Origin: Pseudomonas fontis
GTDB taxonomy: Bacteria > Pseudomonadota > Gammaproteobacteria > Pseudomonadales > Pseudomonadaceae
Direction: 5' to 3'
Length of the DNA stretch: 64,000 nucleotides
Assembly (NCBI RefSeq): GCF_028656955.1
Contig: NZ_JAMDGY010000020.1
Coordinates: forward strand, 62,001 to 126,000
Positions 45,964 through 57,683 of the stretch are shown piece after piece. The notes under the pieces were generated by a model. The model searched no databases. It saw nothing but the letters and a program-made list of their open reading frames with translations, and was not told the DNA's origin. The translations under genes and the position numbers were made by a program. The stretch's first letter is position 1, and every line of letters begins with the position of its first letter.

Positions 45964-47329
45964 GGGCTGGAGTTCGTCCACCAGCCGCCTGCTGGCGCTG
46001 TACAGCTTCCTGTTCGTGGCCTGGAGCAGCATCCTCATGGGGGTGCTGTACTTCGAGGTCTCCGGCTACCTGAACAAGCTCACCCGCCACTCCCTGCTGC
46101 AACGCCAGCACCTGTTCGCACACATGAGCGGCAAGCAGCTCGATGACGCGCTGATTGCCAGCCAGGCCTTCGAAGAGCGCAGTTTCGATGCCTATGGTTT
46201 GTTCGATGCGCAGTTCAACCCGCTGGGCGGACAGATCCGCCAGGTGCCCGCCGAGCTGGGCCTGGACGGCAAGATCCACGAATTGAGCCGCTGCCTGGAT
46301 GCCGAAGACCCGCGCATGCCCCGCGACAGCTGTGACGCCGTGGCCCTGAAGGTGGCCGACGGGCGCTGGCTGGTGCTGGTGCGCGACAACGGCTCGCTGT
46401 TCGTGGTGACCCGGATCATCCTGCATGCCCTGCTCTGGGGGCTGTCGCTGACGATCATCCCCGGCATCGCCGGCTGGTATTTGTTGCGGCGCAGGCCGCT
46501 CAAGCGTATCCGGGCGATTCAGGCGAGTGCCGAGCTGATCGTCGCCGGCGACCTGACCCACCGCCTGCCCATTGCCCAGCGGCGTGATGAACTGGATATG
46601 CTGGCGACCATCGTCAACGCCATGCTCGACCGTATCGAACACCTGATGCACGAGGTCAAAGGCGTGTGCGACAACATTGCCCATGACCTGCGAACGCCGC
46701 TGACGCGGTTGCGCGCGCAGCTCTACCGGATCCGCCAGCAGGCCGGGGACGGCTCGCCGCAGGCCGAACACCTGGACCAGGCGATCAGCGAAACCGATAC
46801 GCTCATGGCACGTTTTCGCGGCTTGCTGCGCATCAGCGAGCTGGAGGACCGCCAGCGCCGTGCAGGCTTTGTCGAGCTGGACCCACGGGCCTTGCTGGAA
46901 GAACTGCATGATTTCTACCTGCCGCTGGCCGAGGATGGCGAGATCCACCTGCACCTGAAATTGCCGCAGAGCCTGCCGTCGCTGCATGGCGACCGTGAGT
47001 TGCTGTTCGAGGCGCTGGCCAATCTGCTGGGCAATGCGATCAAGTTCACCCCGGCTGGCGGCCAGGTGCTGATGCGTGCGACGGAAGATGCGCAAGGCTT
47101 GCATATCGAGGTACAGGACAGCGGGGCGGGAATTCCCGAGTCGGAACGCGAGGCGGTACTACGTCGTTTCTACCGCAGTGAGGAAGGCCATCGGCATGCC
47201 GGGTTCGGGCTGGGGTTGTCGATCGTCGCGGCGATCGTTGACCTGCATGGCTTCGAGCTTGAGGTGGGGAGCGGGGAATTGGGTGGGGCGAGGCTGGTGT
47301 TGCACTGCCGGAGCAGGGTCGCCGCCTAG
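45941..47329 (+). CDS. Sensor histidine kinase
   Basis: A 462-aa inner-membrane kinase with TM1 (about 17-40), a periplasmic region with two Cys (SRCLDAEDPRMPRDSCD), TM2 (about 158-182), and a HAMP (RRPLKRIRAIQASAELI). Phospho-acceptor H248 is in NIAHDLRTPLTRLRAQL. ATPase motifs are LANLLGNAIKFTPAGG, DSGAGIPE and GFGLGLSIV. It pairs with the regulator it overlaps by 23 bases. The stimulus cannot be read from the sequence; the periplasmic Cys pair may form a disulfide. Confidence 0.92.
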   Translation: MPLPNPSKGWSSSTSRLLALYSFLFVAWSSILMGVLYFEVSGYLNKLTRHSLLQRQHLFAHMSGKQLDDALIASQAFEERSFDAYGLFDAQFNPLGGQIRQVPAELGLDGKIHELSRCLDAEDPRMPRDSCDAVALKVADGRWLVLVRDNGSLFVVTRIILHALLWGLSLTIIPGIAGWYLLRRRPLKRIRAIQASAELIVAGDLTHRLPIAQRRDELDMLATIVNAMLDRIEHLMHEVKGVCDNIAHDLRTPLTRLRAQLYRIRQQAGDGSPQAEHLDQAISETDTLMARFRGLLRISELEDRQRRAGFVELDPRALLEELHDFYLPLAEDGEIHLHLKLPQSLPSLHGDRELLFEALANLLGNAIKFTPAGGQVLMRATEDAQGLHIEVQDSGAGIPESEREAVLRRFYRSEEGHRHAGFGLGLSIVAAIVDLHGFELEVGSGELGGARLVLHCRSRVAA

Positions 47330-47334
47330 GGCCT

Positions 47335-47429
47335 CATCGCTGGCAAGGCCAGCTCCCACGTAGCCGCGCAGCGGCTACAAGAGTTCCGCATGATGCAGAA
47401 CCCTGTGGGAGCCGGCATTGCCGGCGATG
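47335..47429. repeat. REP element, inverted pair
   Basis: CATCGCTGGCAAGGCCAGCT ending CCCACG, a spacer with its own palindrome AGCCGCGCAGCGGCT, then CTGTGGGAGCCGGCATTGCC ending GGCGATG. It lies between the convergent kinase and cysS genes. Confidence 0.85.
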
Positions 47430-47442
47430 AAGTCAACGCTGA

Positions 47443-48825
47443 TCAGTCAGCCAGACGCCAGGTAGTGCCGCCCTTGCCGTCTTCCAGCACCACACCCATG
47501 GCGGTGATCTGGTCGCGGATCCGGTCGGACTCAGCCCAGTTCTTGTCAGCCCGCGCCTGTAGGCGCGCCTGAATCAACGCTTCAACTTCAGCCGCATCCA
47601 CCTTGCCTTCCGCACCAGCACGCAGGAAGTCATCGGCATCCAGCTGCAGCACGCCAAGCAATTCGCCCAGCTCACGCAAACGCCCAGCCAGGCCCGCCGC
47701 AACCTCAGGCTCGCTCTCACGCACGCGGTTGATCTCGCGCACCAGGTCGAACAGCACCGCGCAGGCTTCCGGCGTACCGAAGTCGTCATTCATTGCAGCG
47801 GTGAAGCGCTCGACATACCCCTCGCCACCTTGCGCTGCCACCCGTGGCAAGCCGCGCAGCGCGTGGTAGAAGCGTTCCAGCGCACCCTTCGACTCGCGCA
47901 GGCTGTCTTCGGAGTAGTTGATCGAGCTACGGTAGTGGCTCGACACCAGCAGGTAGCGCACCACCTCCGGGTGATACTTGTCGAGCACATCGCGAATGGT
48001 GAAGAAGTTGTTCAATGACTTGGACATCTTCTCGCCGTTGATCCGGATCATCCCGCAGTGCATCCACGACTTGGCGTACTGCTTGCCGGTCGCGGCTTCG
48101 CTTTGGGCGATCTCGTTCTCGTGGTGCGGGAACTCCAGGTCATTGCCACCACCGTGGATGTCGAAGCTCTCGCCCAGGCAGCAGGTCGACATCACCGAGC
48201 ACTCGATGTGCCAGCCCGGACGGCCCGGGCCCCACGGCGACTCCCAGCTCGGCTCGCCCGGCTTGACGCCCTTCCACAGGACGAAGTCGAGCGGGTCCTG
48301 CTTGGCCTCGTCGACCTCGATCCGCGCACCGATGCGCAGGTCTTCGATCTTCTTGCGCGACAGCTTGCCGTAGCCCACGAACTTGCCGACCCGGTAGTAC
48401 ACGTCGCCGTTGCCCGGCGCGTAGGCATAGCCCTTGTCGATCAGGGTCTGGATCATTGCGTGCATGCCAGCGATATGGTCGGTGGCACGCGGCTCCTGGT
48501 CCGGCGGCAGGATGTTCAGGCGGCGCTCGTCTTCGTGCATCGCGTCGATCATGCGGGCGGTCAGCGCGTCGAACGACTCGCCGTTCTGGTTGGCCCGGTT
48601 GATGATCTTGTCGTCGATGTCAGTGATGTTGCGCACGTAGGTCAGGTCATAGCCGCTGAAACGCAGCCAGCGGGTGACCAGGTCGAACGCGACCATGCTG
48701 CGGCCATGGCCCAGGTGGCAGTAGTCGTACACGGTCATGCCGCAGACGTACATGCGCACCTTGTTGCCTTCCAGTGGCGTGAAGACTTCCTTGGTCTTGC
48801 TCAGCGTGTTGTAGATGTTAAGCAC
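47443..48825 (-). CDS. cysS: Cysteinyl-tRNA synthetase
   Basis: A 460-aa class I synthetase. The zinc/HIGH region is [19 protein letters not shown], the second zinc ligands are in [10 protein letters not shown] and [10 protein letters not shown], and the KMSKS loop is [10 protein letters not shown]. Length is normal. It starts 9 bases after the glnS stop, and both are read leftward as one operon, facing ppiB-lpxH. The folD/tRNA group that follows cysS in some pseudomonads is not here; a two-component system takes that place. Confidence 0.97.
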   Translation of the reverse strand: MLNIYNTLSKTKEVFTPLEGNKVRMYVCGMTVYDYCHLGHGRSMVAFDLVTRWLRFSGYDLTYVRNITDIDDKIINRANQNGESFDALTARMIDAMHEDERRLNILPPDQEPRATDHIAGMHAMIQTLIDKGYAYAPGNGDVYYRVGKFVGYGKLSRKKIEDLRIGARIEVDEAKQDPLDFVLWKGVKPGEPSWESPWGPGRPGWHIECSVMSTCCLGESFDIHGGGNDLEFPHHENEIAQSEAATGKQYAKSWMHCGMIRINGEKMSKSLNNFFTIRDVLDKYHPEVVRYLLVSSHYRSSINYSEDSLRESKGALERFYHALRGLPRVAAQGGEGYVERFTAAMNDDFGTPEACAVLFDLVREINRVRESEPEVAAGLAGRLRELGELLGVLQLDADDFLRAGAEGKVDAAEVEALIQARLQARADKNWAESDRIRDQITAMGVVLEDGKGGTTWRLAD

Positions 48826-48834
48826 GAGGATTCC

Positions 48835-50538
<1,704 letters not shown>

Positions 50539-50772
50539 AGGATCCTTGAATACGGGTACACGGCCCGGGTAGGCCGACTGAATCAAAGCGCTTATCATAG
50601 CCGAAGCGGTCGAGCTGCCGACAGGTCAGCGCCGACAAACTGGCGGGATAATCGCCCCGCAGCGCAAAAAAACAGCCGCAAGCCGCGTATCGTCGCCTGT
50701 AGACTGTGCGTCTGGGTTATAACGCGATCTTGCGCTACCCATCCGAATTTCCTGAAAAGAGCGAATTTCAGC

Positions 50773-51276
50773 ATGTCCAAAGTCAAACTGACTACCAACC
50801 ACGGCGACATCGTCATTGAACTGAATGCCGAAAAAGCCCCGATCACCGTGGCCAACTTCATCGAATACGTAAACGCTGGCCACTACAGCAACACCGTATT
50901 CCACCGCGTCATCGGCAACTTCATGATCCAGGGCGGCGGTTTCGAGCCAGGCATGAAAGAGAAGAAAGACAAGCGCCCAAGCATTCAGAACGAAGCCGAC
51001 AACGGCCTGAGCAACGACAAGTACACCGTCGCCATGGCCCGTACCATGGAGCCGCATTCGGCCTCGGCGCAGTTCTTCATCAACGTTGCCGACAACAGCT
51101 TCCTCAACCACAGCGGCAAGAACGTGCAGGGCTGGGGCTACGCGGTATTCGGCAAAGTGACCGAAGGCACTGACGTCGTCGACGCGATCAAAGGCGTTCG
51201 CACCGGTTCCAAATCCGGTCACCAGGACGTGCCAGCCGAAGACGTGGTCATCGAGAAAGCCGAGATCATTGAGTGA
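50773..51276 (+). CDS. ppiB: Peptidyl-prolyl cis-trans isomerase B (cyclophilin)
   Basis: A 167-aa cytoplasmic cyclophilin with no signal peptide. Active-site signatures are visible: [21 protein letters not shown] (catalytic Arg in FHRV), and [13 protein letters not shown]. It speeds proline isomerisation during folding. ATG 50773. Its TGA overlaps the GTG start of lpxH (GTGA), so the two are translationally coupled. Confidence 0.96.
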   Translation: MSKVKLTTNHGDIVIELNAEKAPITVANFIEYVNAGHYSNTVFHRVIGNFMIQGGGFEPGMKEKKDKRPSIQNEADNGLSNDKYTVAMARTMEPHSASAQFFINVADNSFLNHSGKNVQGWGYAVFGKVTEGTDVVDAIKGVRTGSKSGHQDVPAEDVVIEKAEIIE

Positions 51277-51995
51277 TACTGCTGATCTCCGATCTGCACC
51301 TGCAAGAAGAACGCCCGGACATTACCCGGGCGTTTCTTGATCTGCTCGGCGGCCGTGCGCGGCACGCCGAGGCGTTATATATCCTTGGAGATTTCTTCGA
51401 GGCCTGGATTGGCGATGACGCCATGACGCCGTTCCAGGCGTCGATCTGCCAGGCCTTGCGCGACCTGAGTGACAGTGGCACCCAGGTGTTCCTGATGCAT
51501 GGCAACCGCGACTTCCTGATCGGCAAGGCGTTCTGCAAGGCGGCGGGTTGTACGCTGCTGGCAGACCCCTGCGTGGTCGAGATGGGCGGCGAGCCGGTGT
51601 TGCTGATGCATGGCGACAGCCTGTGCACCCGCGACGAAGCCTACATGAAGCTGCGCCGTTACCTGCGCAACCCAGTCAGCTTGTGGATACTGCGCAACCT
51701 GCCGTTGAGCACCCGGCACAAACTGGCGCGCAAGCTGCGCAGTGAAAGCAAGGCGCAGACGCGGATGAAGGCCAATGACATCGTCGATGTCACCCCTGAA
51801 GAAATACCGCGGATCATGCAGCAGTTTGGCGTGAAGACCCTGGTGCACGGGCATACCCATCGACCGGCGATTCACAAGCTGATGTTGGGTGAAACCCCCG
51901 CGCGGCGCATCGTCCTGGGCGACTGGGACCACCAGGGCTGGGCGTTGCAGGTGGATGAGCAAGGGTTCCAGTTGGCACCCTTCGATTTCGCCTGA
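51273..51995 (+). CDS. lpxH: UDP-2,3-diacylglucosamine diphosphatase
   Basis: A 240-aa metallophosphoesterase of lipid A synthesis that releases UMP to yield lipid X at the inner membrane. Metal motifs in order: ISDLHL (D7, H9), [32 protein letters not shown] and [15 protein letters not shown] start at 51273 inside the ppiB stop. A 52-bp perfect REP palindrome follows its stop. Confidence 0.96.
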   Translation: MILLISDLHLQEERPDITRAFLDLLGGRARHAEALYILGDFFEAWIGDDAMTPFQASICQALRDLSDSGTQVFLMHGNRDFLIGKAFCKAAGCTLLADPCVVEMGGEPVLLMHGDSLCTRDEAYMKLRRYLRNPVSLWILRNLPLSTRHKLARKLRSESKAQTRMKANDIVDVTPEEIPRIMQQFGVKTLVHGHTHRPAIHKLMLGETPARRIVLGDWDHQGWALQVDEQGFQLAPFDFA

Positions 51996-52004
51996 ACCCG
52001 CCCT

Positions 52005-52991
52005 TCAGCCTGAGTGAATCCCTGTGGGAGCCGGCGTTGCCGGCGATCGCCGGCAACGCCGGCTCCCACAGGTTTCACTGACCACTTCATGCTGGCGCAT
52101 CGACCAGCACACCCCGCCGATCACCAGCACAATCGCCGCACCTTCCAGCAGATTCGGCCCACTCTGGCGCCAGATAAACGCATACAGCAGCGCAAACAAG
52201 GTCTCGAACACGATCAACTGGCCGCTCAGGGTCAACGGCATGCGCTTGGACGCTGCATTCCACAGCACCCCCGCCAGCCACGACCCCCCCAAGGCGCAGC
52301 CCAGGCTGTAGACCCAGAACAGCTGCCAGCGCTCCAGTGGCGCCTGCACTTGCAACAACTGCGGCCACCCCAGCCAGATCAGCGCAACCATCAACACACT
52401 GCATACCCCGGTCATCACGCCGCACAGTACGGACCATTGATGGCTGTCGAAATGCCCGCATTGCTTGAGATAACGGCTGTTGTGGGTCGCATACCAGGTC
52501 CAGCAGGCCAGCGCAGCCAGGGCAAACAGCAGCCCGGCCAGCTTGTCGCCCACCGGCCCGCGCTCGACCGCAAAGGTCTGCAGGTTGATGCAGAGCATGC
52601 CCAGCAGAATCAGGGCCAGGGGGCCGGCCAGGCGCGACAAGGCAATCGAGCCGCTGTCATTGCGCCCGTACAGCGTGATGGTCAGCGGCAACACCCCGAC
52701 AATCAACGAGGCCGGTGCCACGCCCAGGCGCTGGATCGCAGCCACCAGGCAGATGAAATACAGCACGTTGCCGATCACCGCCAGGCGCACCAACATCCAC
52801 ACATCGCTGCGCCTCAGCCCGCGCAGGGCCTTGCGCATCGGCAGCGCCAAGGCCAACGACACCAAGCCGAACAACACGAATCGCGCACAGCTGAGCAGCA
52901 CCGGGCTGAACTCCGGCAACAGCTGCGGCACCATCAGCACCATGCCCCACATTGCGCCGGCTACCCCGGCATACGCCACACCCCGTTTCAC
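52005..52991 (-). CDS. EamA/DMT family transporter with REP-encoded C-terminus
   Basis: A 328-aa inner-membrane protein with about ten hydrophobic spans in two halves, the drug/metabolite transporter plan (GVAGAMWGMVLMVPQLL at TM1; FETLFALLYAFIWRQ near TM9). Substrate unknown. The natural family end would be near CWSMRQHEVV; instead the frame runs on through the REP palindrome and adds about 24 residues rich in Arg, Pro and Cys (ETCGSRRCRRSPATPAPTGI). ATG 52991. It is divergent from the LysR regulator, a likely controller. Confidence 0.87.
   Translation of the reverse strand: MKRGVAYAGVAGAMWGMVLMVPQLLPEFSPVLLSCARFVLFGLVSLALALPMRKALRGLRRSDVWMLVRLAVIGNVLYFICLVAAIQRLGVAPASLIVGVLPLTITLYGRNDSGSIALSRLAGPLALILLGMLCINLQTFAVERGPVGDKLAGLLFALAALACWTWYATHNSRYLKQCGHFDSHQWSVLCGVMTGVCSVLMVALIWLGWPQLLQVQAPLERWQLFWVYSLGCALGGSWLAGVLWNAASKRMPLTLSGQLIVFETLFALLYAFIWRQSGPNLLEGAAIVLVIGGVCWSMRQHEVVSETCGSRRCRRSPATPAPTGIHSG
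52021..52072. repeat. Perfect 52-bp REP palindrome
   Basis: CCTGTGGGAGCCGGCGTTGC plus CGGCGA meets its exact reverse complement with no spacer. The centre is between 52046 and 52047. It lies 25 bp after lpxH, and its sequence is also translated as the tail of the EamA transporter on the other strand. Confidence 0.95.
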
Positions 52992-53147
52992 CTGCCCTGC
53001 TCCTCGTTCGTTGATGCGCGCAGGCTAGCCAAGTCGCGATGATTGGACAAAAGATGATTCGGCATGCAGGCATTCCCCATGGGAATACCTTTCACCCTGC
53101 AACACGCAAGCTTAAGATCGAGCCATTCCCTGAGCACGGAGCTGTGC

Positions 53148-54041
53148 ATGAGCCGCTACAACCGCCACCTGCCCCCGCTGGACACCCTGATTGCCTTTGA
53201 GGCGGTGGTGCGCACCGGCAGTTTCACCCGGGCGGCCAGCGAGCTGTACCTGACGCAAAGCGCGGTGAGCAAACAGATCCGCGTGCTGGAAGACCACCTC
53301 GGTGTCGCCCTGTTCGAACGGCGCGCCCGTGGCATCGCCCTGACGTCCGCCGGCAGCGGCTTCAATGCCTTTGTCGAACCGATGCTGGAGAGTTTGCTGG
53401 GCAATGTGCTGCGCCTGAAGAACGGCCACGGCAGCCGCAATGTCAGCGTCATCTGCACCCATGCCGTGGCGCAATACTGGCTGTTCCCGCGCCTGCTGCG
53501 CTTCAACGAGCAGCACCCCGAACTGACCGTGAACATCCATGCCAGCAATGCGATCAGCGAGAGCGTGATTGCAGACTATGACTTCGGCATCCTCTATGGC
53601 CACGGCCACTGGAGTTCGCTGCAGGCCAGCAAGCTGTTCGATGAATGTATCTACCCAATTGTCAGCACCCGCCGGGCGTTGCCGCCGGTCACCTCGCTCG
53701 CCGAACTGCAGGGCTTGGCGCTGATCCAGCTGGATGCCTCGGCCTGGAACTGCCTGGACTGGCAGGACTGGTTCGCCCATCAGGGCGTGCGCTACAAGCC
53801 CCCCGCCGATGCGGTGACCTTCAACCAGGTCAACCTGGTGTTCGATGCCGTGATGCAGGGGATGGGCGTGGGGCTGGGCTGGGACTTCATGGCCCGCGAA
53901 CGGATCGACAGCGGGCTGATTCGCCAGGTCTGCGATTTTGCCGTGCACACGGGCCAGGCCGATTTTCTGGTACGCGAGCGCCAGGCCCTGTGCTCGCCAG
54001 CAGCGCAGGTGTTCGAGGCCTGGCTGCTGGCCAACGGCTAA
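53148..54041 (+). CDS. LysR-family transcriptional regulator
   Basis: A 297-aa regulator with an N-terminal winged helix (residues about 8-66: LIAFEAVVRTGSFTRAASEL, SAVSKQIRVLEDHLG) and a periplasmic-binding-fold effector domain. The GcvA-like start (RHLPPLDTLIAFEAV) places it in that LysR branch. ATG 53148. It is divergent from the EamA transporter (156-bp gap), a classic LysR arrangement. Its stop overlaps the convergent GFA gene by 4 bases. The inducer is unknown. Confidence 0.92.
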   Translation: MSRYNRHLPPLDTLIAFEAVVRTGSFTRAASELYLTQSAVSKQIRVLEDHLGVALFERRARGIALTSAGSGFNAFVEPMLESLLGNVLRLKNGHGSRNVSVICTHAVAQYWLFPRLLRFNEQHPELTVNIHASNAISESVIADYDFGILYGHGHWSSLQASKLFDECIYPIVSTRRALPPVTSLAELQGLALIQLDASAWNCLDWQDWFAHQGVRYKPPADAVTFNQVNLVFDAVMQGMGVGLGWDFMARERIDSGLIRQVCDFAVHTGQADFLVRERQALCSPAAQVFEAWLLANG

Positions 54042-54460
54042 GGCTGGCCGGTGAACATGGCCTCGACCTCGGCCCCGGTCATTTCCTTGGTCTGGTTGGC
54101 GAAGCAGTAATACTTGGGCTTGCTGTCGACATAGACCTGCAGGTCGAAGGTCCAGTCATCATCACCATCCAATACCCCGACCGGCACTGATTCGAAGCCG
54201 CCAGCCTTGAGCCGGTAATACAAGTGCGTACCACACTGCTCGCAGAAAGCCCGTTCGGCCCAATCCGAGGAGTTGTAGACCTTGGGGACGCCAGCGGTGA
54301 TCCGCACCGGCTGCTTGGTTTCCACCATCAGCGACGGGCCACCCGCCCATTTGCGGCACATGCCGCAATGGCAGGCGCCAACGGAAGCGTTTTCGACCGT
54401 GACAGCGAGGGTGACGGCGCCGCACAGGCAACTGCCGTGTTTTTCTTTTTTGAGGGACAT
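54038..54460 (-). CDS. GFA family (glutathione-dependent formaldehyde-activating enzyme-like) protein
   Basis: A 140-aa zinc protein. Cysteine motifs are SCLCGAVTLAV, ACHCGMCRKWAGG and FCEQCGTHLYYR, the standard GFA/CENP-V zinc sites. Start ATG 54460 (MSLKKEKHG) follows GAGCCCC; upstream in-frame sequence is REP-derived. The family name comes from a formaldehyde enzyme, but most members have unknown substrates. It stands alone. Confidence 0.88.
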   Translation of the reverse strand: MSLKKEKHGSCLCGAVTLAVTVENASVGACHCGMCRKWAGGPSLMVETKQPVRITAGVPKVYNSSDWAERAFCEQCGTHLYYRLKAGGFESVPVGVLDGDDDWTFDLQVYVDSKPKYYCFANQTKEMTGAEVEAMFTGQP

Positions 54461-54516
54461 GAGGGGCTCCTTGCTGTTGAAGGTAGCCGGGAAGTGTAGC
54501 AGTGATGCTGAGGGCG

Positions 54517-54593
54517 CTATCGCCGGCAAGGCCGGCTCCCACAGGGTTCAGCTTCACACTGGCCACTGTGGGAGCCGGCCTTGCCGGCGATAA
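54517..54593. repeat. REP element, inverted pair
   Basis: CTATCGCCGGCAAGGCCGGC ending TCCCACAG, a 22-bp spacer, then CTGTGGGAGCCGGCCTTGCC ending GGCGATAAG. The arms are almost exact complements. It lies between the GFA gene start and the dehydrogenase gene end. Confidence 0.92.
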
Positions 54594-54605
54594 GGCCAGA
54601 ACGCC

Positions 54606-55544
54606 TTACCCGGCAACAGGCGTCAACACCGCCTGCCCCGCAAAAAACGCCTGCAGGTTGCGCAGTACCAAGGTCACCGTATCCCGCGCCGCCTCCGGCG
54701 ACTGCCCGGCAACATGCGGCGTCAGCACCACATTGGCCAAGCCTTTCAGCTCGTCCGGCACCTGCGGCTCGTCATCAAATACATCCAGCCCCGCCCCAGC
54801 GATTGTCCGGGTGCGCAGCGCCTCGACCAACGCCTGCGTCGACACCACGCTGGCCCGCGCAATATTCACCAGGTAACCCTCCGCGCCCAACGCCTGCAGC
54901 TCGGCCCTGCCAATCAGCTGCTGGGTTCCGGCACCACCTGGTGTCGCCACCAACAGAAAATCCGAGGCCCGCGCCAGCGCCAATGGGCTGTCGCAATAGG
55001 CATAGGGCACATCCGTACGCGGCCGACGATTGTGATAGCTGACTTGCATATCAAAACCCTGCGCTCCCCGCCTGGCAATCGCCAGCCCTACTGCGCCGAG
55101 CCCGAGAACACCCAGACGCTTGCCGGCCAGGGACGGGCTGATCACCCGGTTCCACTCGCCGCGCCGGGTCGAGGCATCTGCATGGGGAATATTGCGCACC
55201 ACGGCAAACAGCAACGCCATGGCGTGATCGGCCACCGTCGAGGCATTCGCCCCGGCTCCGTTGGTCACGACAATGCCCCGCGCACGGGCCGCCACCAGGT
55301 CGACCTGCTCGTAGCCGGCACCAATCACACAGATGATTTTCAAGGCAGGCAGCACGGCGATTTCATCGGCGTACAGCCCCAGCGGGCCACGGGTCAGCAC
55401 CGCATCGATTTCAGCGCCATGCCGGGCAATTGCTTCTGCTCGCAACACCGGCGTCTGCGCACGAATCAGGCGATAGCCCTCGGCTTCCAGCAGCGGCAGA
55501 TAATCGTCGACCGTTTCGACCAGCACCAATACCGTCTTTGTCAT
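54606..55544 (-). CDS. D-2-hydroxyacid dehydrogenase
   Basis: A 312-aa NAD(P)-dependent reductase of 2-oxoacids such as glyoxylate or hydroxypyruvate. The Rossmann loop is LGVLGLGAVGLAIARRG (GxGxxG). The catalytic Arg is in VNIARASVV, Glu in FDDEPQVPDEL and His in VVLTPHVAGQS. HNRRPR after the second strand (N-R-R in place of an acidic residue) favours NADPH. Length is typical. The exact substrate is unclear. It is 47 bp downstream of a lipoprotein gene. Confidence 0.9.
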   Translation of the reverse strand: MTKTVLVLVETVDDYLPLLEAEGYRLIRAQTPVLRAEAIARHGAEIDAVLTRGPLGLYADEIAVLPALKIICVIGAGYEQVDLVAARARGIVVTNGAGANASTVADHAMALLFAVVRNIPHADASTRRGEWNRVISPSLAGKRLGVLGLGAVGLAIARRGAQGFDMQVSYHNRRPRTDVPYAYCDSPLALARASDFLLVATPGGAGTQQLIGRAELQALGAEGYLVNIARASVVSTQALVEALRTRTIAGAGLDVFDDEPQVPDELKGLANVVLTPHVAGQSPEAARDTVTLVLRNLQAFFAGQAVLTPVAG

Positions 55545-55591
55545 ACCGCCCCCTCCAGCTGTGTGCGAAGGGGCATTATGCGGACTTCAGG

Positions 55592-56005
55592 CTACTGCGC
55601 GAAAGCCCGGCCCAGACCGCCCGGTACGCCACTGCTGTCGGTTTCCTGCCAAGGGCCCTGCAGGTTGGTCGACCAGCTCCAGCCGTTGTTCCAGCGGTAG
55701 TAGGTACGTTGGCGATAGAAGGTGTTGGTCTGCCCTTCCAGCACATACACGCCCATGCGCGGGTCCCAGTGGCTGGCACCGCCGGGCGGCGGCGCAAAGC
55801 TCGCAGAAGTGCGCGGCATCGGCTTGGGCGCTGGAGTAATGACCGGCTTGCTCGGCACATTCGGCACCGGTGCCGGCTTGGTCACCGGCCCCGACGGCGG
55901 CAACGTTTCGATCGGCGGTGCAGGCTGCTCCACCGGTCGATGCACCGTACACGCGCTCAGCCCTACGACCAGGGAAATCAGGGTGAGGCGTGCAAGCTTG
56001 TTCAT
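55592..56005 (-). CDS. Proline-rich lipoprotein, hypothetical
   Basis: A 137-aa lipoprotein: LVVGLSAC gives the lipobox with Cys19. A Pro-rich spacer (about 24-75) leads to a compact aromatic C-terminus (MGVYVLEGQTNTFYRQRTYY, WNNGWSWSTNLQGPWQE) of about 60 residues. Not recognised by name. It lies 12 bases after the ccmI stop on the same strand, so it is read with the cytochrome c maturation operon, though no link to that function is shown. Confidence 0.75.
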   Translation of the reverse strand: MNKLARLTLISLVVGLSACTVHRPVEQPAPPIETLPPSGPVTKPAPVPNVPSKPVITPAPKPMPRTSASFAPPPGGASHWDPRMGVYVLEGQTNTFYRQRTYYRWNNGWSWSTNLQGPWQETDSSGVPGGLGRAFAQ

Positions 56006-56017
56006 GGTGGCGTTCTC

Positions 56018-57214
56018 TTACCGGTCCGGGCTGTCGATGGTCAGGTGCTGCGCCGCCTGGGTCGTGCTGGCCAGCGGCGAACTACGGCCGATCCACTCAC
56101 CCTGGGTCGGCTGGCCAGCGCGGGAGACGCGCGCAACCAGTTGGACTTCAGGAAAGCTCGACAGTTTCATGTTCGGCATCATTGCATCGGCATCGCTCAG
56201 CTCGACCTCGACCGGCAGCTCGGCCACGGTCACCCGCTTGGCCGCCAGCGGCATCGGCGGGCCGGAACTGGCGCGAGCAAAGATGAACACGCTGTCGTCC
56301 GGCTTGACCTTGTCCTTGAGTGCTGCCGCCAGCTCTACCCGCACCTTGAGCCGGGCCGTACCCGCCTGGGCCGGGGCTGGCTTGCCTGCGCCAGACTTGA
56401 GTTTTTCAGTGGCACGCTCGATCCCGCCTTCCAGCGCCGAACGCGAGGCGTCACCTTGCGGCAACTGCGCCAGCAGGCGGTTCCAGTAGTCGATGGCCTC
56501 CTCGTAGCGCTCGCCCTCGAAGGCGGCAATGCCGAGCAGGCCGAGGCTGGTGACTTCCTTCGGATCTGCCTTGAGCGCTTCGTCGGTCAGGGCCTGCACT
56601 TGCCCGGTCCACTGCTTGTTGTTGGCGAAGTACAAGGCCTGCGCCCACTGCCCGAGCAGCTCCGGCTGGCGCCCAGCCAACCCGGCGGCGCGCTCGAACA
56701 CCTTGGCCGCATCGGCCGAGCGTTCCTGGGCCATGTAGGCACGACCGAGGAAGTACAGGCCTTCGGCGGAATCCGGCTGGGCGGCAACGGCACGCTCAAG
56801 ACGGGTGACCATCTCTTCCATCGACTGTGGCGCCTGGGCGAACTCCTGGGTCAGGGCGATCTTGTCGCTGGCGCCATAATGCAGGTACAGCCCCAGCGCC
56901 ATCAGCGGCACCAGCACCGCCGCCAGCAAGGGCAGTGGTTTGCCCAGACGCGCAAAACGCTCCGGCTCGGCATTTTCGGTATCGTCGAGCAGCTCGCGAG
57001 CTGCCTCGCCACGCCCGCGCGTCAGTTGTTCGGCGGTGAGTACACCCGCCTCGCCCTGGGCTTGCAGCTCGGCCACACGCTCCTGGTAGAGGGCCACGTT
57101 CAACGCGGTGCGGTCTTCTTCCTGTTGCGCGCGACGGCCACGCAACACCGGGATCAGCAGAAAACTCAGGGCTACCAGAAGCAGCAGGCCTGCAGAGAGC
57201 CAGAAATCAGTCAT
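56018..57214 (-). CDS. ccmI: Cytochrome c-type biogenesis protein CcmI
   Basis: A 398-aa protein with two N-terminal membrane spans (about 3-22 and 94-112) and a periplasmic TPR region ([35 protein letters not shown]) that captures apocytochrome c, then a C-terminal beta domain. Start ATG 57214 ([20 protein letters not shown]). It overlaps ccmH by 8 bases. Last ccm gene of the operon before the lipoprotein. Confidence 0.93.
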   Translation of the reverse strand: MTDFWLSAGLLLLVALSFLLIPVLRGRRAQQEEDRTALNVALYQERVAELQAQGEAGVLTAEQLTRGRGEAARELLDDTENAEPERFARLGKPLPLLAAVLVPLMALGLYLHYGASDKIALTQEFAQAPQSMEEMVTRLERAVAAQPDSAEGLYFLGRAYMAQERSADAAKVFERAAGLAGRQPELLGQWAQALYFANNKQWTGQVQALTDEALKADPKEVTSLGLLGIAAFEGERYEEAIDYWNRLLAQLPQGDASRSALEGGIERATEKLKSGAGKPAPAQAGTARLKVRVELAAALKDKVKPDDSVFIFARASSGPPMPLAAKRVTVAELPVEVELSDADAMMPNMKLSSFPEVQLVARVSRAGQPTQGEWIGRSSPLASTTQAAQHLTIDSPDR

Positions 57215-57683
57215 GGGTCTGTTCTTTGTCCAGCAATTTGGCGAGGCGCTCACGCTCCTCGGGGGAAAGGTCGGCCGAAGTGCCCGGTACCGGCGTGCGG
57301 CGTTTGCGCACGATCAACGCCAGCACCGCGAAACCACCCACCAGCAATACGCCCGGGCCGAACCAGAGCAGCCAGGTGCGCGCAGTCAGCGCCGGCTTGT
57401 AGCGGACGAAGTCACCGTAGCGATCAACCATGAAGTCGATGATCTGCTGGTTGCTCTTGCCCTCGCCAAGCATGCGGAAGATTTCCCGGCGCAGGTCGGT
57501 GGCAATCGGCGCGTTGGAGTCGGCGATGTCCTGGTTCTGGCACTTGGGGCAGCGCAGTTCCTTGGTCAGGTCGTGGTAGCGCTCACGCTCCGCGTCATTG
57601 GCAAACTGGTAGGTGTCGATGGCCGCCTGGGCCATGCCGCCCAGGCTCAGGCCAAGTACGGCGGCTGCCAGCCAGCGCTTCAT
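57207..57683 (-). CDS. ccmH: Cytochrome c maturation thiol reductase CcmH
   Basis: A 158-aa periplasmic membrane-anchored protein: signal peptide, the LRCPKCQNQ motif (C45, C48) that reduces the apocytochrome CxxCH, and a single C-terminal TM (about 104-124). Its stop overlaps ccmI and its start overlaps ccmG by 4 bases. Confidence 0.95.
   Translation of the reverse strand: MKRWLAAAVLGLSLGGMAQAAIDTYQFANDAERERYHDLTKELRCPKCQNQDIADSNAPIATDLRREIFRMLGEGKSNQQIIDFMVDRYGDFVRYKPALTARTWLLWFGPGVLLVGGFAVLALIVRKRRTPVPGTSADLSPEERERLAKLLDKEQTHD

Noticed and set aside
47330..47442. tRNA genes next to cysS
   Set aside because: The gap holds only a REP pair and a short palindrome; no cloverleaf or T-loop sequence was found.
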